This document shows positions 36,804 through 45,904 of a stretch of 64,000 nucleotides of DNA, piece by piece. The DNA comes from Pseudomonas cremoricolorata. GTDB taxonomy: Bacteria; Pseudomonadota; Gammaproteobacteria; Pseudomonadales; Pseudomonadaceae. Where the stretch lies: contig NZ_CP009455.1 of NCBI RefSeq assembly GCF_000759535.1, positions 434,001-498,000 on the forward strand, given 5' to 3'. The position numbers and the translations under genes were made by a program. Under the pieces are notes generated by a model. It was not told where the DNA came from. It saw only the letters and a program-made list of their open reading frames with translations, and made no database searches. Position 1 is the first letter of the stretch, and the number at the start of each line of letters is the position of its first letter.

Positions 36804-37466
36804 ATGCGCGTTCTGCTGGTCGAAGACGATACGGCCCTGGCAGAGGGCATCCGCGTAGCCCTGCGCCGTGAAGGCTACCGGCTGGACTGGGTCGCGGACG
36901 GCCTGGCGGCCGAGCATGCGCTGCGTTGCGAGCCGTTCGATCTGGTGCTGCTCGACCTCGGGTTGCCGGGGCTTGATGGCCTGGAGGTGCTGCGCAAGCT
37001 CCGTTCGCGGCAGAGTAACGACGTGCCGGTGCTGATTCTTACAGCACGCGATGCCACGGCCGACCGCATCCAAGGCCTTGACGCCGGGGCAGACGACTAC
37101 CTGATCAAACCCTTCGACCTCGACGAACTCAAGGCCCGCACACGCGCCCTGCTCAGACGCAGCCAAGGCCGCGCGCAACCGCTGCTCGAGCATGCCGGCG
37201 TGAGCCTCAACCCGGCCACCCAGCAAGTGCGCTACCAAGGCAATGCCGTGCCCATGACGCCCATGGAATATCAACTGCTGCACCAGTTGCTCAGCCGCCC
37301 CGGTGTGGTGGTCACCCGCGAGCGCTTGAGCAGCGCGCTCTATGGCTGGCAAGACAGCGGCCAGGGCAACACCCTGGAAGTGATGATCCACAACCTGCGC
37401 AAGAAGCTCGATAGCAGCTTCATTCGCACCGTCCGCGGCGTCGGTTATGTGGTGGACCACCCCTGA
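36804..37466 (+). CDS. OmpR-family response regulator (PmrA/QseB-like)
   Basis: 220 residues from ATG 36804, seven bases after GAGGTGA; a GTG six bases earlier is too close to that site. Receiver with EDD, Asp51 (LVLLDLGLP) and KPFDL; winged helix with MTPMEYQLLHQLL and TLEVMIHNLRKK. Paralogue of the regulator at 17 kb. It overlaps the kinase gene by one base. Confidence 0.94.
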   Translation: MRVLLVEDDTALAEGIRVALRREGYRLDWVADGLAAEHALRCEPFDLVLLDLGLPGLDGLEVLRKLRSRQSNDVPVLILTARDATADRIQGLDAGADDYLIKPFDLDELKARTRALLRRSQGRAQPLLEHAGVSLNPATQQVRYQGNAVPMTPMEYQLLHQLLSRPGVVVTRERLSSALYGWQDSGQGNTLEVMIHNLRKKLDSSFIRTVRGVGYVVDHP

Positions 37467-38851
37467 TGATCGCCATCCGCACACGTATCCTCGCCCCGAC
37501 CATCGCCTTGGTCATCCTCGGCACCCTGGCCCTGGCCCTGCTGGTTCTGCGCGATAGCCACCGCGAGATCGAGCAGGTCTACGACGCCCAACTGGTGCAA
37601 GGCGCTCGCCTGCTGCAAGGCATGCTGCAGACGCAGAGCCCCGAGCAGACCGACTGGAATCAACTGGGCGCCGCGCTCGACGGCGCACTGAACCGCTCGG
37701 GCGAGGGCATCCTCACTCACCCCTACGAAATCAACCTGGCCTTTCAGATATGGGCGCCGGACGGCCGTCTGCTGGTGCGCTCCGAAGACGCACCGCAGCT
37801 GGAGCAACTGCCGCAACCGGGCATTCACGACTTCATCATCGACGGCCAGGACTGGTGTGGCGTGCTGCTGGCCGACAGCGTGCAGGGCCTGCGTATCTGG
37901 GTCGGTGAGCGCGACGATGTGCGTCAGGATCTGATCCAGACAATCGTCCAGCACGCACTGCTTCCCCTGCTGATGGGCTTGCCGCTGCTGGCCGCGATCA
38001 TCTGGGCACTGCTCGGCTGGGGCCTCGCCCCCTTGCAGCGCCTGGCACGCCACGTACGCGCCAGGCCGGTCGACAGCCTCGAGCCGCTGGCCGTCGGCCC
38101 CCTGCCCCAGGAACTCGAGCCCATGCGCAACTCCCTGGACCGGCTGCTGAGCCAAGTCCGCGCCCTGCTCGAACGCGAACGCCGCTTCATCGCCGATGCC
38201 GCCCACGAACTGCGCACGCCACTGGCGATCCTCGACATCCATGTGCGCAACGCACGGCAGGCAGACAGCGAGGCAGAACGCGCCGAAGCCCTCGAGTTTC
38301 TGCAACAGGGCGTTGGCCGCGCAACGCGCATCGTCAGCCAGTTGCTGACCATGGCCCGCCTGGAACCGGTATCAAAACCCCAGCACCCGCTCAACCTCAC
38401 CGCACTGGTGCGCGAGGAACTGGCCGAACTGGCGCCCCTGGCCTTCAAACGCGACGTGGAACTGGTACTCGACGGCGAAGAAGACCAACACCTGCTCGGC
38501 GACCCGGCCTGCGTCGCCATCATGCTGCAAAACCTGATCAGCAACGCCCTGACCTTCGCCCCCGCCCACAGCGAAGTCTGCGTGCGCCTGCGCCGCAGCG
38601 GCGAACAGAACGTGGTGCTGCAAGTGCTGGACGAAGGCCCCGGCGTCAGCGAAGCAGTATTGGGGCGCCTGTGCGACCGCTTCTACAGCGATGCGAACCC
38701 GCAAGGCGCCGGCCTTGGCCTGTCCATCGTCGAGATGATCAGCCGGCGGTTGGGCGGGGTTTTGCTGATTTCGAACAGGGGGCGCAAGGGGCTTTGTGTG
38801 GAGCTGACGTTTCCCGGGGTTGCGGCTCGGGCTGCGGATAAGCATGCATGA
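37466..38851 (+). CDS. PmrB/QseC-like sensor histidine kinase
   Basis: 461 residues: helix TRILAPTIALVILGTLALALL, periplasmic sensor of about 145 residues, helix LLPLLMGLPLLAAIIWALLG, HAMP, HisKA RRFIADAAHELRTPLAIL, ATPase boxes QNLISNALTF, DEGPGVSEAVLGRLCDRF and GAGLGLSIV. It starts in a TGATG overlap with the regulator. The periplasmic part shares blocks with the kinase at 15.5 kb (RIWVGERDDVR), so signals may overlap. Confidence 0.94.
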   Translation: MIAIRTRILAPTIALVILGTLALALLVLRDSHREIEQVYDAQLVQGARLLQGMLQTQSPEQTDWNQLGAALDGALNRSGEGILTHPYEINLAFQIWAPDGRLLVRSEDAPQLEQLPQPGIHDFIIDGQDWCGVLLADSVQGLRIWVGERDDVRQDLIQTIVQHALLPLLMGLPLLAAIIWALLGWGLAPLQRLARHVRARPVDSLEPLAVGPLPQELEPMRNSLDRLLSQVRALLERERRFIADAAHELRTPLAILDIHVRNARQADSEAERAEALEFLQQGVGRATRIVSQLLTMARLEPVSKPQHPLNLTALVREELAELAPLAFKRDVELVLDGEEDQHLLGDPACVAIMLQNLISNALTFAPAHSEVCVRLRRSGEQNVVLQVLDEGPGVSEAVLGRLCDRFYSDANPQGAGLGLSIVEMISRRLGGVLLISNRGRKGLCVELTFPGVAARAADKHA

Positions 38852-38900
38852 TGCTCCAGGCTTGAGCGTGAAGCCGCCACCGTCCTTCCTACGGGATTGA

Positions 38901-38978
38901 GTGGCAACTGTGTGCGGGGTAGGTCTACCGGGAACCTTGGAACCCGGACACGCCGAAGCCTGCCCGCACACAGCCGCC
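38901..38978 (-). ncRNA. Orphan C4-like structured RNA element
   Basis: An 11-bp perfect stem, CTGTGTGCGGG (38908) with CCCGCACACAG (38963), encloses a small hairpin CCGGG / CCCGG. The outer flanks and stem are very similar to the C4-type antisense RNA of the satellite at 50.5 kb. Strand is taken by analogy. It lies outside the element, 0.9 kb from its left end, with no clear target gene downstream. It may be a relic of another satellite or a dispersed Pseudomonas element. Confidence 0.5.
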
Positions 38979-39046
38979 ATGATGGGACGCTCAATGCGCG
39001 CCACGTTTACTAGCAGGTTCCTACACCTGATCGCAGATTCGCTGCG

Positions 39047-39682
39047 TCAGGCCACCTTGGCCTGAACCGTGAACAAACTCCCACCCAACGCCATGAACGA
39101 CGCCCCAAACAACCGATTCATCAACTGTGCCCGATTCGGCGCCGCTAACTGCCGCCGCAGCATCTGCGCCAGCGTCACGTAAAACGCGTGGGAAAGGATC
39201 GAACACATCGCGAACGTCAGGATCAGCATGCCCAAGTGCATGACCGAATCTTGCCCCGGACGAATGAATTGCGGCAAAAACGCTGCGAAGAACAGAATCG
39301 CTTTCGGGTTGGTGAGCGCTACCGCCACGCCATTCAACACCAGCCGCTTGTTGCTCGACACCCGCCTTGTCGGACTGTCCAGCTTGTCGAACGCACTGGT
39401 GCGGCTGCGCCACTGCTTTATGCCCAGATAGATCAGATAACTGGCGCCCAACACCTTCAACAGCAAGAACGCCGTGGCCGAAGCCTGAAGCACTACGCCA
39501 AGGCCCGCACTGGTTGCGGCGGAGATAATCAACAGCCCACAAGCGCTTCCGAACGAGCCAAGCATTGCGCGCTTTGGGCCGTAGGCGACTGAGTTGGAGA
39601 GCGCCATGATTACGCCGGGGCCGGGGGTCAGGGTGACGAGTAGAGCGATCAGGGTGAAGCTGAGCCATTCGTGGATGGGCAT
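39047..39682 (-). CDS. LysE/RhtB-family amino-acid exporter
   Basis: 211 residues with six membrane helices. The signature LTPGPGVIMALSNSVAYGPKRAMLGSFGSACGLL near the N-terminus and LVLNGVAVALTNPKAILFFAAFLPQFI in the middle are typical of LysE/RhtB exporters for amino acids or homoserine lactones; substrate unknown. It is the last chromosomal gene before the integrated element. A small hairpin overlaps the stop region (39026-39051). Confidence 0.93.
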   Translation of the reverse strand: MPIHEWLSFTLIALLVTLTPGPGVIMALSNSVAYGPKRAMLGSFGSACGLLIISAATSAGLGVVLQASATAFLLLKVLGASYLIYLGIKQWRSRTSAFDKLDSPTRRVSSNKRLVLNGVAVALTNPKAILFFAAFLPQFIRPGQDSVMHLGMLILTFAMCSILSHAFYVTLAQMLRRQLAAPNRAQLMNRLFGASFMALGGSLFTVQAKVA

Positions 39683-39790
39683 TGCCGGGGCCTTCCGTGG
39701 GGGACGAGACTTGCGAATCTAGCAGGTTCGGAGGGCGTTCAGGTTTTATAAGGGGATTGAGGGTGGTCGGGGAAAAACGGGAATAGGAAT

Positions 39791-39822
39791 AACAACAAAG
39801 CCCGCGCGGGGCGGGCTTTGTT
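39791..39822 (-). terminator. Original tRNA-Thr terminator, displaced by integration
   Basis: Hairpin ACAAAGCCCGC / GCGGGCTTTGT with flanking A and T runs. A near-identical hairpin lies after the intact tRNA-Thr at 55051-55078. Both end 49-50 bp before their core repeat, so this is the displaced chromosomal copy. Confidence 0.75.
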
Positions 39823-39870
39823 GAACGTTTGGCGGATAGCCAAAAGGCTACTGAGAGCCGAATTGTGATG

Positions 39871-39887
39871 CGGAGACAGGAATCGAA
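39871..39887. repeat. Left attachment core repeat
   Basis: CGGAGACAGGAATCGAA, identical to bases 55128-55144 inside tRNA-Thr. The neighbouring TGATG here versus TGGTGC there is a decayed CCA-end, as expected of the displaced 3' fragment. Confidence 0.88.
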
Positions 39888-39941
39888 TAAGACACCTACA
39901 GCCCTTGATTATACTGGTAGCTGGCTTCCGCCCGATCTACC

Positions 39942-39969
39942 TGTATACCTAACCGTATACCTAAAACCG
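39942..39969 (+). repeat. Probable integrase arm-type sites, left
   Basis: Two direct copies of GTATACCTAA(A/C), 12 bp apart, 55 bp inside the left core. A matching pair with GTATACCGAAA lies inside the right end. Confidence 0.6.
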
Positions 39970-40432
39970 AACTCGCCCCCCTACCCTTTCCTTCTGTGGC
40001 ACCCAAACGCACAGCCTCACCGGACGGCCGCTTCTTGGCTTGGCTTCGCCGTTGTGTGCTCGCAAGGCAGGCAAGCCGGTGAAGACTGGCCAGCGTCCTC
40101 ATGGCAAACGTTGAGTGAAGCTTTCGAGATCGCTAGGGCCTAGGCATACCCAAGAGAAGACGGACACCCAGGAGAAAATCTCAGCTGCAGGTAAACTGCG
40201 AGTCCCCGTACCCGTGTAGGGAGGGGGGTATGTAGAGGACCCAAAAAACCGGCCAATACAACCGCGCCATTCCGGCATCTAAGCCAGTGAACTGAGCGTG
40301 AACAACAAGCTTCCCAGTGCGTAACCCTACTCAGTAGCCAAGCTCGTTAGCCAGTTCGAGCCGTCTAGGGGCCTCTCCCGCTGCTGGCCTTAGCCTTTTC
40401 CGGGGCCTGGGGCGGGCAAACGTAAGAAGCCG

Positions 40433-40554
40433 GTGTTCTTAGTGTTCTCAGTGTTCCCGCAAGGCTGGAAGCCTGAAACCATGGGGCTTTTAGCCGAGGA
40501 ACACCATTGCGCAAAATTTGGAACACGAAGGGTCCAGGGACACAAAAAGTGTTC
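40433..40554. repeat. Iteron cluster, left (candidate ori or crr)
   Basis: Six GTGTTC/GAACAC hexamers. Three direct copies at 40433, 40442 and 40451 have an exact 9-bp period, followed by inverted copies at 40499 and 40521 and a direct copy at 40549. The same hexamer and period recur near the integrase. Confidence 0.75.
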
Positions 40555-41079
40555 CTGCACCTTTAATGTTACCGGGCATTTGCAGCAAATCTGGTCAGTA
40601 AAATTCGCACCCGCGATAGGCTGCAATCGACCCAAAGTTGCCGCTAGAAAAAGGCCGCCCCCAACCCCGATTCGACCTAGATCACCGTGTACGAAATTTG
40701 GGGCGATTTGACCAGCACCAAAGGCTTACACACAAACAACAGATGCTGGGCAACACCGACGACCGTCTGTGCGGTATTGGCACTTTTCTACGGTCCCGCG
40801 CAGCGGGTTGTATACCTGACTGCTTCGGGAGGACGAGTTACCAGCGGGAGTATGCTACGGGGAATGTGACGAAGCTGGAGACCAAAGAGATCGAATGCGT
40901 ATGGTCCCCCACCTCAGCACATCAGCGCCCGGTGCAGGCCATGAAACGCAGCTTCCGCGAGTGATTGCATCATGGCACTATGGGTCCATCAACTCCCCAA
41001 TACAGCGTCCCAATTCAGTCCCTCCGGCTTATCGTTGGACTCGGATAGCTGCGGCTAGCCACAGACAAAGGATCGTGTC

Positions 41080-42318
41080 ATGACAGACGACGTAGCCCCA
41101 CCCAACGAAAAACTCAAGGGGCAACAGGCTTACCTATCGCCAGGGGCCGCCGAGTGGCTACCGTTGACTGAGGCGGCCTTCATGGCATTGAAGTCCACAG
41201 AAGAGGCTGATGATGAACAAGTGCGCGCCAATAAAGCCACGCTTTCGGCCATGTTTGCGTCTGCACTTCAAATCCCGAACCTAGGGTTCTTTGCAGGGAG
41301 CGGTACTTCGCTAGGCGCAGTCGGCGGCCCGAGCATGTGGGAGCTCTGGCAAAGAGCGATGTGCCCAGAGGGGCAAAACAGGCTCTCCGAACGCGCTGCA
41401 CAAGTCGCAGATACCGTCCGTTATCATGAAAGAGAAAACCCGAACATCGAGCATTTTTTGTCCCAGTGCGATGCCTACTTGGCGTTCAACAACGACGTGG
41501 AGGTGAGCACATTTGTTAACGATGTGAAGGCCTTAATTCTCCACGCCTGCTCAGAGTTTATGAATAGCGATAACTCCGACATCTCAGCGTACAGAAATCT
41601 TTTGCAGAAGTTGGCGAGGCGCAGGGTTCGAGATCCTCGGCTAAGGGTTTTCACTACGAACTACGACATGTGTTTTGAAACCGCTGCGTCCGATCTAGGG
41701 ATGGTTACCGTTGATGGCTTCTCATACACCCGAAAGCGCAGATTCGATGGAAAGCACTTCACTTACGACATTGTACGGCGGGAGGCGGACAGCCACGAAT
41801 TCACAGAGGGTATTTATCACCTCTTGAAGCTTCATGGCTCCGTGAGCTGGAGTCGTGAGGGTACCGAGATTTACGAGCATGTTGCTCCCGCCCCTGAGAA
41901 TGCCTGTTTGATCTATCCGGCAAAAGGAAAGTATCAGCAAGCATTTTTACAACCACACCTTGAACTCCTATCAAGGTTTTTAGAGTTTCTGCGACAGCCC
42001 AATAGTTGCTTAATTATTGCGGGTTTCGGCTTCAATGATGACCACCTCTCCGAACCCGTCTACTCTGCGATTCAGTCCAACCCAAGTCTCAAACTCATCC
42101 TCTGTGATTTCCAGGGCATCACTCACCTACACAATCGCGGTCAGCATGGTTCAAGCCCCTATTGGGGAAAATTCCATGACCTTGCGATGGAAGGCTTCGA
42201 TATCCATTTTGTTAGCTGCTCATTCGGTGACATGGTCAGCCACATCCCACATCTGCGTACCGCTTCGCCTGCAGAGCAGCTAGCAAACGCCGTGAGACGT
42301 GTAAAGGGAGGAGCATAA
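41080..42318 (+). CDS. SIR2-domain protein of a SIR2-HerA defence system
   Basis: 412 residues. SIR2 motifs in order: LGFFAGSGTSLGAVGGPSMWELW near residue 68 (NAD loop), FTTNYDMCFE near 192, LLKLHGSVSW near 250 with the catalytic histidine, and IAGFGFNDDHL near 314. The layout matches bacterial defence SIR2 NADases rather than sirtuin deacetylases: there is no zinc ribbon. With HerA it should form a complex that degrades NAD+ on phage infection. The stop is three bases before herA. Confidence 0.9.
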   Translation: MTDDVAPPNEKLKGQQAYLSPGAAEWLPLTEAAFMALKSTEEADDEQVRANKATLSAMFASALQIPNLGFFAGSGTSLGAVGGPSMWELWQRAMCPEGQNRLSERAAQVADTVRYHERENPNIEHFLSQCDAYLAFNNDVEVSTFVNDVKALILHACSEFMNSDNSDISAYRNLLQKLARRRVRDPRLRVFTTNYDMCFETAASDLGMVTVDGFSYTRKRRFDGKHFTYDIVRREADSHEFTEGIYHLLKLHGSVSWSREGTEIYEHVAPAPENACLIYPAKGKYQQAFLQPHLELLSRFLEFLRQPNSCLIIAGFGFNDDHLSEPVYSAIQSNPSLKLILCDFQGITHLHNRGQHGSSPYWGKFHDLAMEGFDIHFVSCSFGDMVSHIPHLRTASPAEQLANAVRRVKGGA

Positions 42319-42321
42319 CCA

Positions 42322-44028
42322 ATGGCACTGGACGGAATATTGGCCAGCACCCTGAAGATTGGAGTGGTATCCAGCGTCAGCGCTCAACTCATCAAAACAA
42401 ACCTTGCCCATGCGGGCGAGGTAAGCGGGCACTACCTGGGAAAAAACCGCTATGGTAAGGGTGAAGTCGGCGAATTTGTCTTGATCGAGGGCCAGCAGAC
42501 AGTCCTCCTGGGGCGGATCACGGAGGTCAATCTTCCCGACCGTGATCGAACTGAAATCTCTCAAGATTTTGCAGGGACTCGTCAAATCGACGCTATTGGG
42601 TTCATTCGCCTATTGGGCTCGGTCAATCCTCACACTCTTAAGATCACAGCCGGAGTCAGCTCTTATCCTCGGCTAGGTGATCGAGTCTACTCCGCTCCTG
42701 GTGAGTTCATATCCCAAATTCCGGTACTGACTTCTGCGGGGGTAAACGCAGAAGAGCCGCGCGTCACTCTGGATCTAGGACATGTTGCAGGTGATAACGG
42801 GTTCCCAATCGCGGTCACCCCAGAGAAGCTATTTGGCCGACACTGTGCAGTTTTGGGCTCGACAGGTGGCGGCAAGAGCTGGACAACATCCAAACTGATC
42901 CAAGAATGCCGAAGATTCTCCTGCAAACTCGTATTGATCGATGCTACAGGAGAGTATCGATCGCTGAACGGGGCCGACACCGTTCATTGCCACCTAGGTG
43001 AACCTATACATCGAAGCGCAGAGTCAATCGAAGTCGCCATCCCTCCCACAAGCTTTGCAGAAACCGATTTTATTGCCTTATTTCAGCCCTCAGGAAAGAC
43101 GCAAGGTCCAAAACTTAGGGAGGCGATTAAAAGCTTACGGTTAGCGGCACTTGCACCTGACCTATTTCCTAGGGGAATTGTGCGCAAGGTTAGCCAATCC
43201 AAAGACAACTACAGAGAAGCAATGAGGCGCGAAAACTACGCTAGCTTGGTCGGTAACCCCAGTCAACCATTCGAGCCTAGGCACCTTGTCCAGCAGGTTG
43301 TCCAAGAGTGCTGCTATCCAGATGCTGGCGTAGATAAAATGGATCGCTGGGGGGGTGCGAGCAACGAACTTTCGTACTGTTCATCACTCATGACCAGGAT
43401 TATGAGTGTGATGAGTTCCCGCTCACTCAGCTGCGTTTTCAGCCCAGCAGCTGGCCTACCGAATCTTGTTCATAACCTTGATGCTTTTTTAGAGAGTGAT
43501 AAGCGTCTGTTCAGAATTTGCCTGAGTTCCATCGGTTATGAATTTAATGCACGAGAAGTAATTGCTAATGCAATAGGACGATTGCTCCTGCAGCGTGCCA
43601 GAAGTGAAGCGTTCCGCAAGAGCCCACTGCTAGTGATTCTCGACGAAGCTCATAACTTCCTAGGTAAGACCCTCGGTAACGAGGATGACCTTCAGAATCT
43701 TGATGCATTTGAGCTGATTGCAAAAGAGGGCCGTAAGTACGGATTGAATATCTGCCTTGCAACTCAACGACCTAGGGACATTACCGAAGGTGTATTGAGC
43801 CAGATGGGCACTCTTCTAGTGCATCGTTTGACCAATGATCGAGATAGAGAAGTTGTCGAGCGTGCATGTGGGGAGATTGATCGTTCAGCGGCTGCATTCT
43901 TGCCAAACCTAAAGCAGGGTGAAGTTGCAATGGTGGGGGTAGATTTTCCGATTCCGGTGACCATTCAAATTGGTCGACCCTCTCAACCACCAATATCTGA
44001 TGGCCCTAGCTTTCAAGAGCTGTGGTAA
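42322..44028 (+). CDS. HerA-like ATPase/translocase of a SIR2-HerA defence system
   Basis: 568 residues. An N-terminal HAS-barrel (ILASTLKIGVVSSVSAQLI ... GEFVLIEGQQTVLLGRITEV) precedes a HerA/FtsK-type motor: Walker A GSTGGGKSW near residue 179, Walker B LLVILDEAHNF near 440, and the ATQRPRDI sensor motif. HerA forms hexamers; with SIR2 partners it makes a large anti-phage complex. A GGAGG site inside the SIR2 gene end drives it. Both genes are AT-richer than the flanking chromosome. Confidence 0.92.
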   Translation: MALDGILASTLKIGVVSSVSAQLIKTNLAHAGEVSGHYLGKNRYGKGEVGEFVLIEGQQTVLLGRITEVNLPDRDRTEISQDFAGTRQIDAIGFIRLLGSVNPHTLKITAGVSSYPRLGDRVYSAPGEFISQIPVLTSAGVNAEEPRVTLDLGHVAGDNGFPIAVTPEKLFGRHCAVLGSTGGGKSWTTSKLIQECRRFSCKLVLIDATGEYRSLNGADTVHCHLGEPIHRSAESIEVAIPPTSFAETDFIALFQPSGKTQGPKLREAIKSLRLAALAPDLFPRGIVRKVSQSKDNYREAMRRENYASLVGNPSQPFEPRHLVQQVVQECCYPDAGVDKMDRWGGASNELSYCSSLMTRIMSVMSSRSLSCVFSPAAGLPNLVHNLDAFLESDKRLFRICLSSIGYEFNAREVIANAIGRLLLQRARSEAFRKSPLLVILDEAHNFLGKTLGNEDDLQNLDAFELIAKEGRKYGLNICLATQRPRDITEGVLSQMGTLLVHRLTNDRDREVVERACGEIDRSAAAFLPNLKQGEVAMVGVDFPIPVTIQIGRPSQPPISDGPSFQELW

Positions 44029-44433
44029 TCGAGTCAGGCATTGTAGGATTCCCCGCCGTCAGCTAAGAAGCGCTGGAACCTTGGGTTGCGGAGCGCCAGC
44101 CTGAATGGTGCCAGGCTTCGTAAATGCTTCAGTAACTCGAGATCCGGCCTAAGTAAACGTCCGCTTTTGGTCGAAAGCTGCCCTCCATGAGCGGCAGCTT
44201 CCCACTCGTAGCTAAATGCACATGGTCAAAAATGGTCCTTCAAAAGACCTAGCCTGCCTCAACATGTCCTACGGTAACGCTACCGACAAGGCGTCTTACA
44301 CGATTTTTGATGAAACACGTCACTGGAAGTTGATACGGGTAGCTATCAAGCCTAGGATGGGCCTGCATTTTGCTCACTGAAATACGATCTAGACCAGCCA
44401 TACAGACCATTGAGTTCAGAGTAGAGCCAGCAA
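44029..44433. other. Non-coding stretch after herA
   Basis: 405 bp between herA and the first HEPN-like gene. No frame has a good start; the 69-codon minus frame at 44249-44458 lacks support. Probably contains the promoter of the HEPN-like genes. I see no repeat or strong hairpin. Confidence 0.4.
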
Positions 44434-44922
44434 ATGATGAAGAAGAGTCTGCCTCCATTAGTACAAGATATTCGAGATGGCAAAGTTATTTGGCAACGCC
44501 TAGAAAGCCTGAATTATGAATTGCTTGGTTATTTTTTGTCGTGCCACCTCATAATTGAGCACTACCTTGATGAGTATTTAAAAACCCAATATCCGAAACT
44601 GGACTGGAACGCATCAAGGCAGACATTTGGGCAAAAAGTAGCGCTTCTTACTACGGACAATTACCCGGAAAAATATAACTGCATCCCTGCAATAAAACAC
44701 TTGAATAGCCTTCGGAACAAGCTCAGCCATAATATCGATTTCAAAATCGAAAGTATCGACTTGCTTCCACTGTCCAACTACCTAAGGAAGTGTTGCGAGC
44801 CTGAACTTGAACAACCAACCGAGCCGAAGGAAATTCTCGATCTCTTTACGTCAATGGTATGTGTTTGGTTTGCCTCTGGCATAAGCTCCACAGCCCACCA
44901 AACACGTTACACTAGGAAGTGA
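44434..44922 (+). CDS. HEPN-like small protein, possible RNase effector
   Basis: 162 residues, mostly helical. HLIIEHYLDEYLKTQYP, then FGQKVALL and AIKHLNSLRNKLSHNI, which includes R94-N-K-L-S-H99, the Rx4H motif of HEPN domains. HEPN proteins are often RNases in toxin-antitoxin and abortive-infection systems. No MNT antitoxin is adjacent. The start could be the second ATG at 44437. AT-rich and clearly acquired. Function is inferred from the motif and its place after SIR2-HerA. Confidence 0.6.
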   Translation: MMKKSLPPLVQDIRDGKVIWQRLESLNYELLGYFLSCHLIIEHYLDEYLKTQYPKLDWNASRQTFGQKVALLTTDNYPEKYNCIPAIKHLNSLRNKLSHNIDFKIESIDLLPLSNYLRKCCEPELEQPTEPKEILDLFTSMVCVWFASGISSTAHQTRYTRK

Positions 44923-45093
44923 ATGCCGCTCAGCAGCATGCTTCCGTCTATTTAGGAATAAGTTCAGCTGACTCCCGCACGCAGCTATGAGCCGAATCTG
45001 CGATGTCTGGCATATAGGTTTACCACCATAACAGTAGCTTGGCTCGGAGTTCTCAAAATCGTTTTAAAAACCTATAAATTAGGAGATTAAATA

Positions 45094-45657
45094 TTGACCA
45101 TTGCAGCGCGAATTCAGGAATGCACAGCCAAGCTCGCTTTAGGGGATGCTGAAAATGCGTTCATACAACTTGCAATTGCCATTGACGGCACAGCAAAGCT
45201 ACTTTACCCAGGAAAGAAAACATCTGAGCGCTGTAAAAAATTCTTGAGTGACAGCCTTCCTTTCATTTTGTGGTCGTTAAGCAATGGAACACCGTCCAAA
45301 GCTGGCAAACTTACTATTGAAATTTCTGACTCAAACGATTCGTATAAATGGGTTGAATTTGAAGACATCGTCTATAAGATTATGCGCTGCTCTATCTTCC
45401 ATGATGGAAAACTCTCGGAGGAAGTGGAATTTGTCAACGCCTCTTACATCGGTACGCTTAATGGGAAGATGCAGTTCCCTATAGCTTTGATTGGCTCTTT
45501 GCTCTTCGCAGTGATCGCTAGCCCAGTGAACGAGCGTCAACGGGTTGCTGAATCAACTTCATTCACATTTGGCAAAACAAAGGTTTCTGTAAACCACATG
45601 CTTGGAAGCCTAGAAAAAACAAAAATAGCAGTTGGTTGCGGATTTTATAAATCGTAA
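45094..45657 (+). CDS. Second HEPN-like small protein of unknown function
   Basis: 187 residues starting with TTG, chosen because AGGAG lies about eight bases upstream. The segment FEDIVYKIMRCSIFHDGKLSEEV contains R98-C-S-I-F-H103, another Rx4H HEPN-type motif, preceded by a helical N-terminus (AENAFIQLAIAIDGTAKLLYP). It shares no obvious sequence with the neighbouring HEPN-like protein. It lies 171 bp downstream of that gene, on the same strand. AT-rich. It may be an effector, or a structural HEPN protein. Confidence 0.55.
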   Translation: MTIAARIQECTAKLALGDAENAFIQLAIAIDGTAKLLYPGKKTSERCKKFLSDSLPFILWSLSNGTPSKAGKLTIEISDSNDSYKWVEFEDIVYKIMRCSIFHDGKLSEEVEFVNASYIGTLNGKMQFPIALIGSLLFAVIASPVNERQRVAESTSFTFGKTKVSVNHMLGSLEKTKIAVGCGFYKS

Positions 45658-45904
45658 AAATCTACTCATAAATCCTATGCTGAACTGAATATGCTAAGAC
45701 TATGCTCTACCGCCCCACTGCATCGAACCGCTTTGAATATTTAGCAAGCTAGGTCAATCCTCAAAATAGCGCCTTTGCTCCAAAACTCTACGCGCAGCTT
45801 ACTAGTAGCTAAAAACTACTCTCTTAAGACATTCATATCTAAGCACCACCACTCAATTTGAGAGTGGCGCTTAGATCGATTACCAGTTTTTAATGGCTTC
45901 GCAA

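Larger units (their letters stand above)
39888..41079. other. Left-end non-coding control region of the element
   Basis: 1.2 kb with no supportable gene; frames here lack ribosome sites and cross the att repeat or iterons. It contains probable integrase arm sites (39942-39969), the left iteron cluster (40433-40554) and, at its right end, the promoter and AAGGATC ribosome site of the SIR2 gene. Confidence 0.55.

Noticed and set aside
39829..40143. 104-codon plus frame crossing the left att core
   Set aside because: It spans the recombination site and arm repeats and has low-complexity composition.
40433..40554. CRISPR array
   Set aside because: The repeats are 6-9 bp with no uniform spacers; iterons fit better. 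No array was seen elsewhere either.
40390..40964. Several 80-108 codon frames on both strands at the left end of the element
   Set aside because: They overlap the iterons, lack ribosome sites and have no recognisable protein features.
45094..45657. ATG start downstream for the second HEPN-like protein
   Set aside because: The next ATG would remove most of the helical N-terminus, while the TTG is well spaced from AGGAG.
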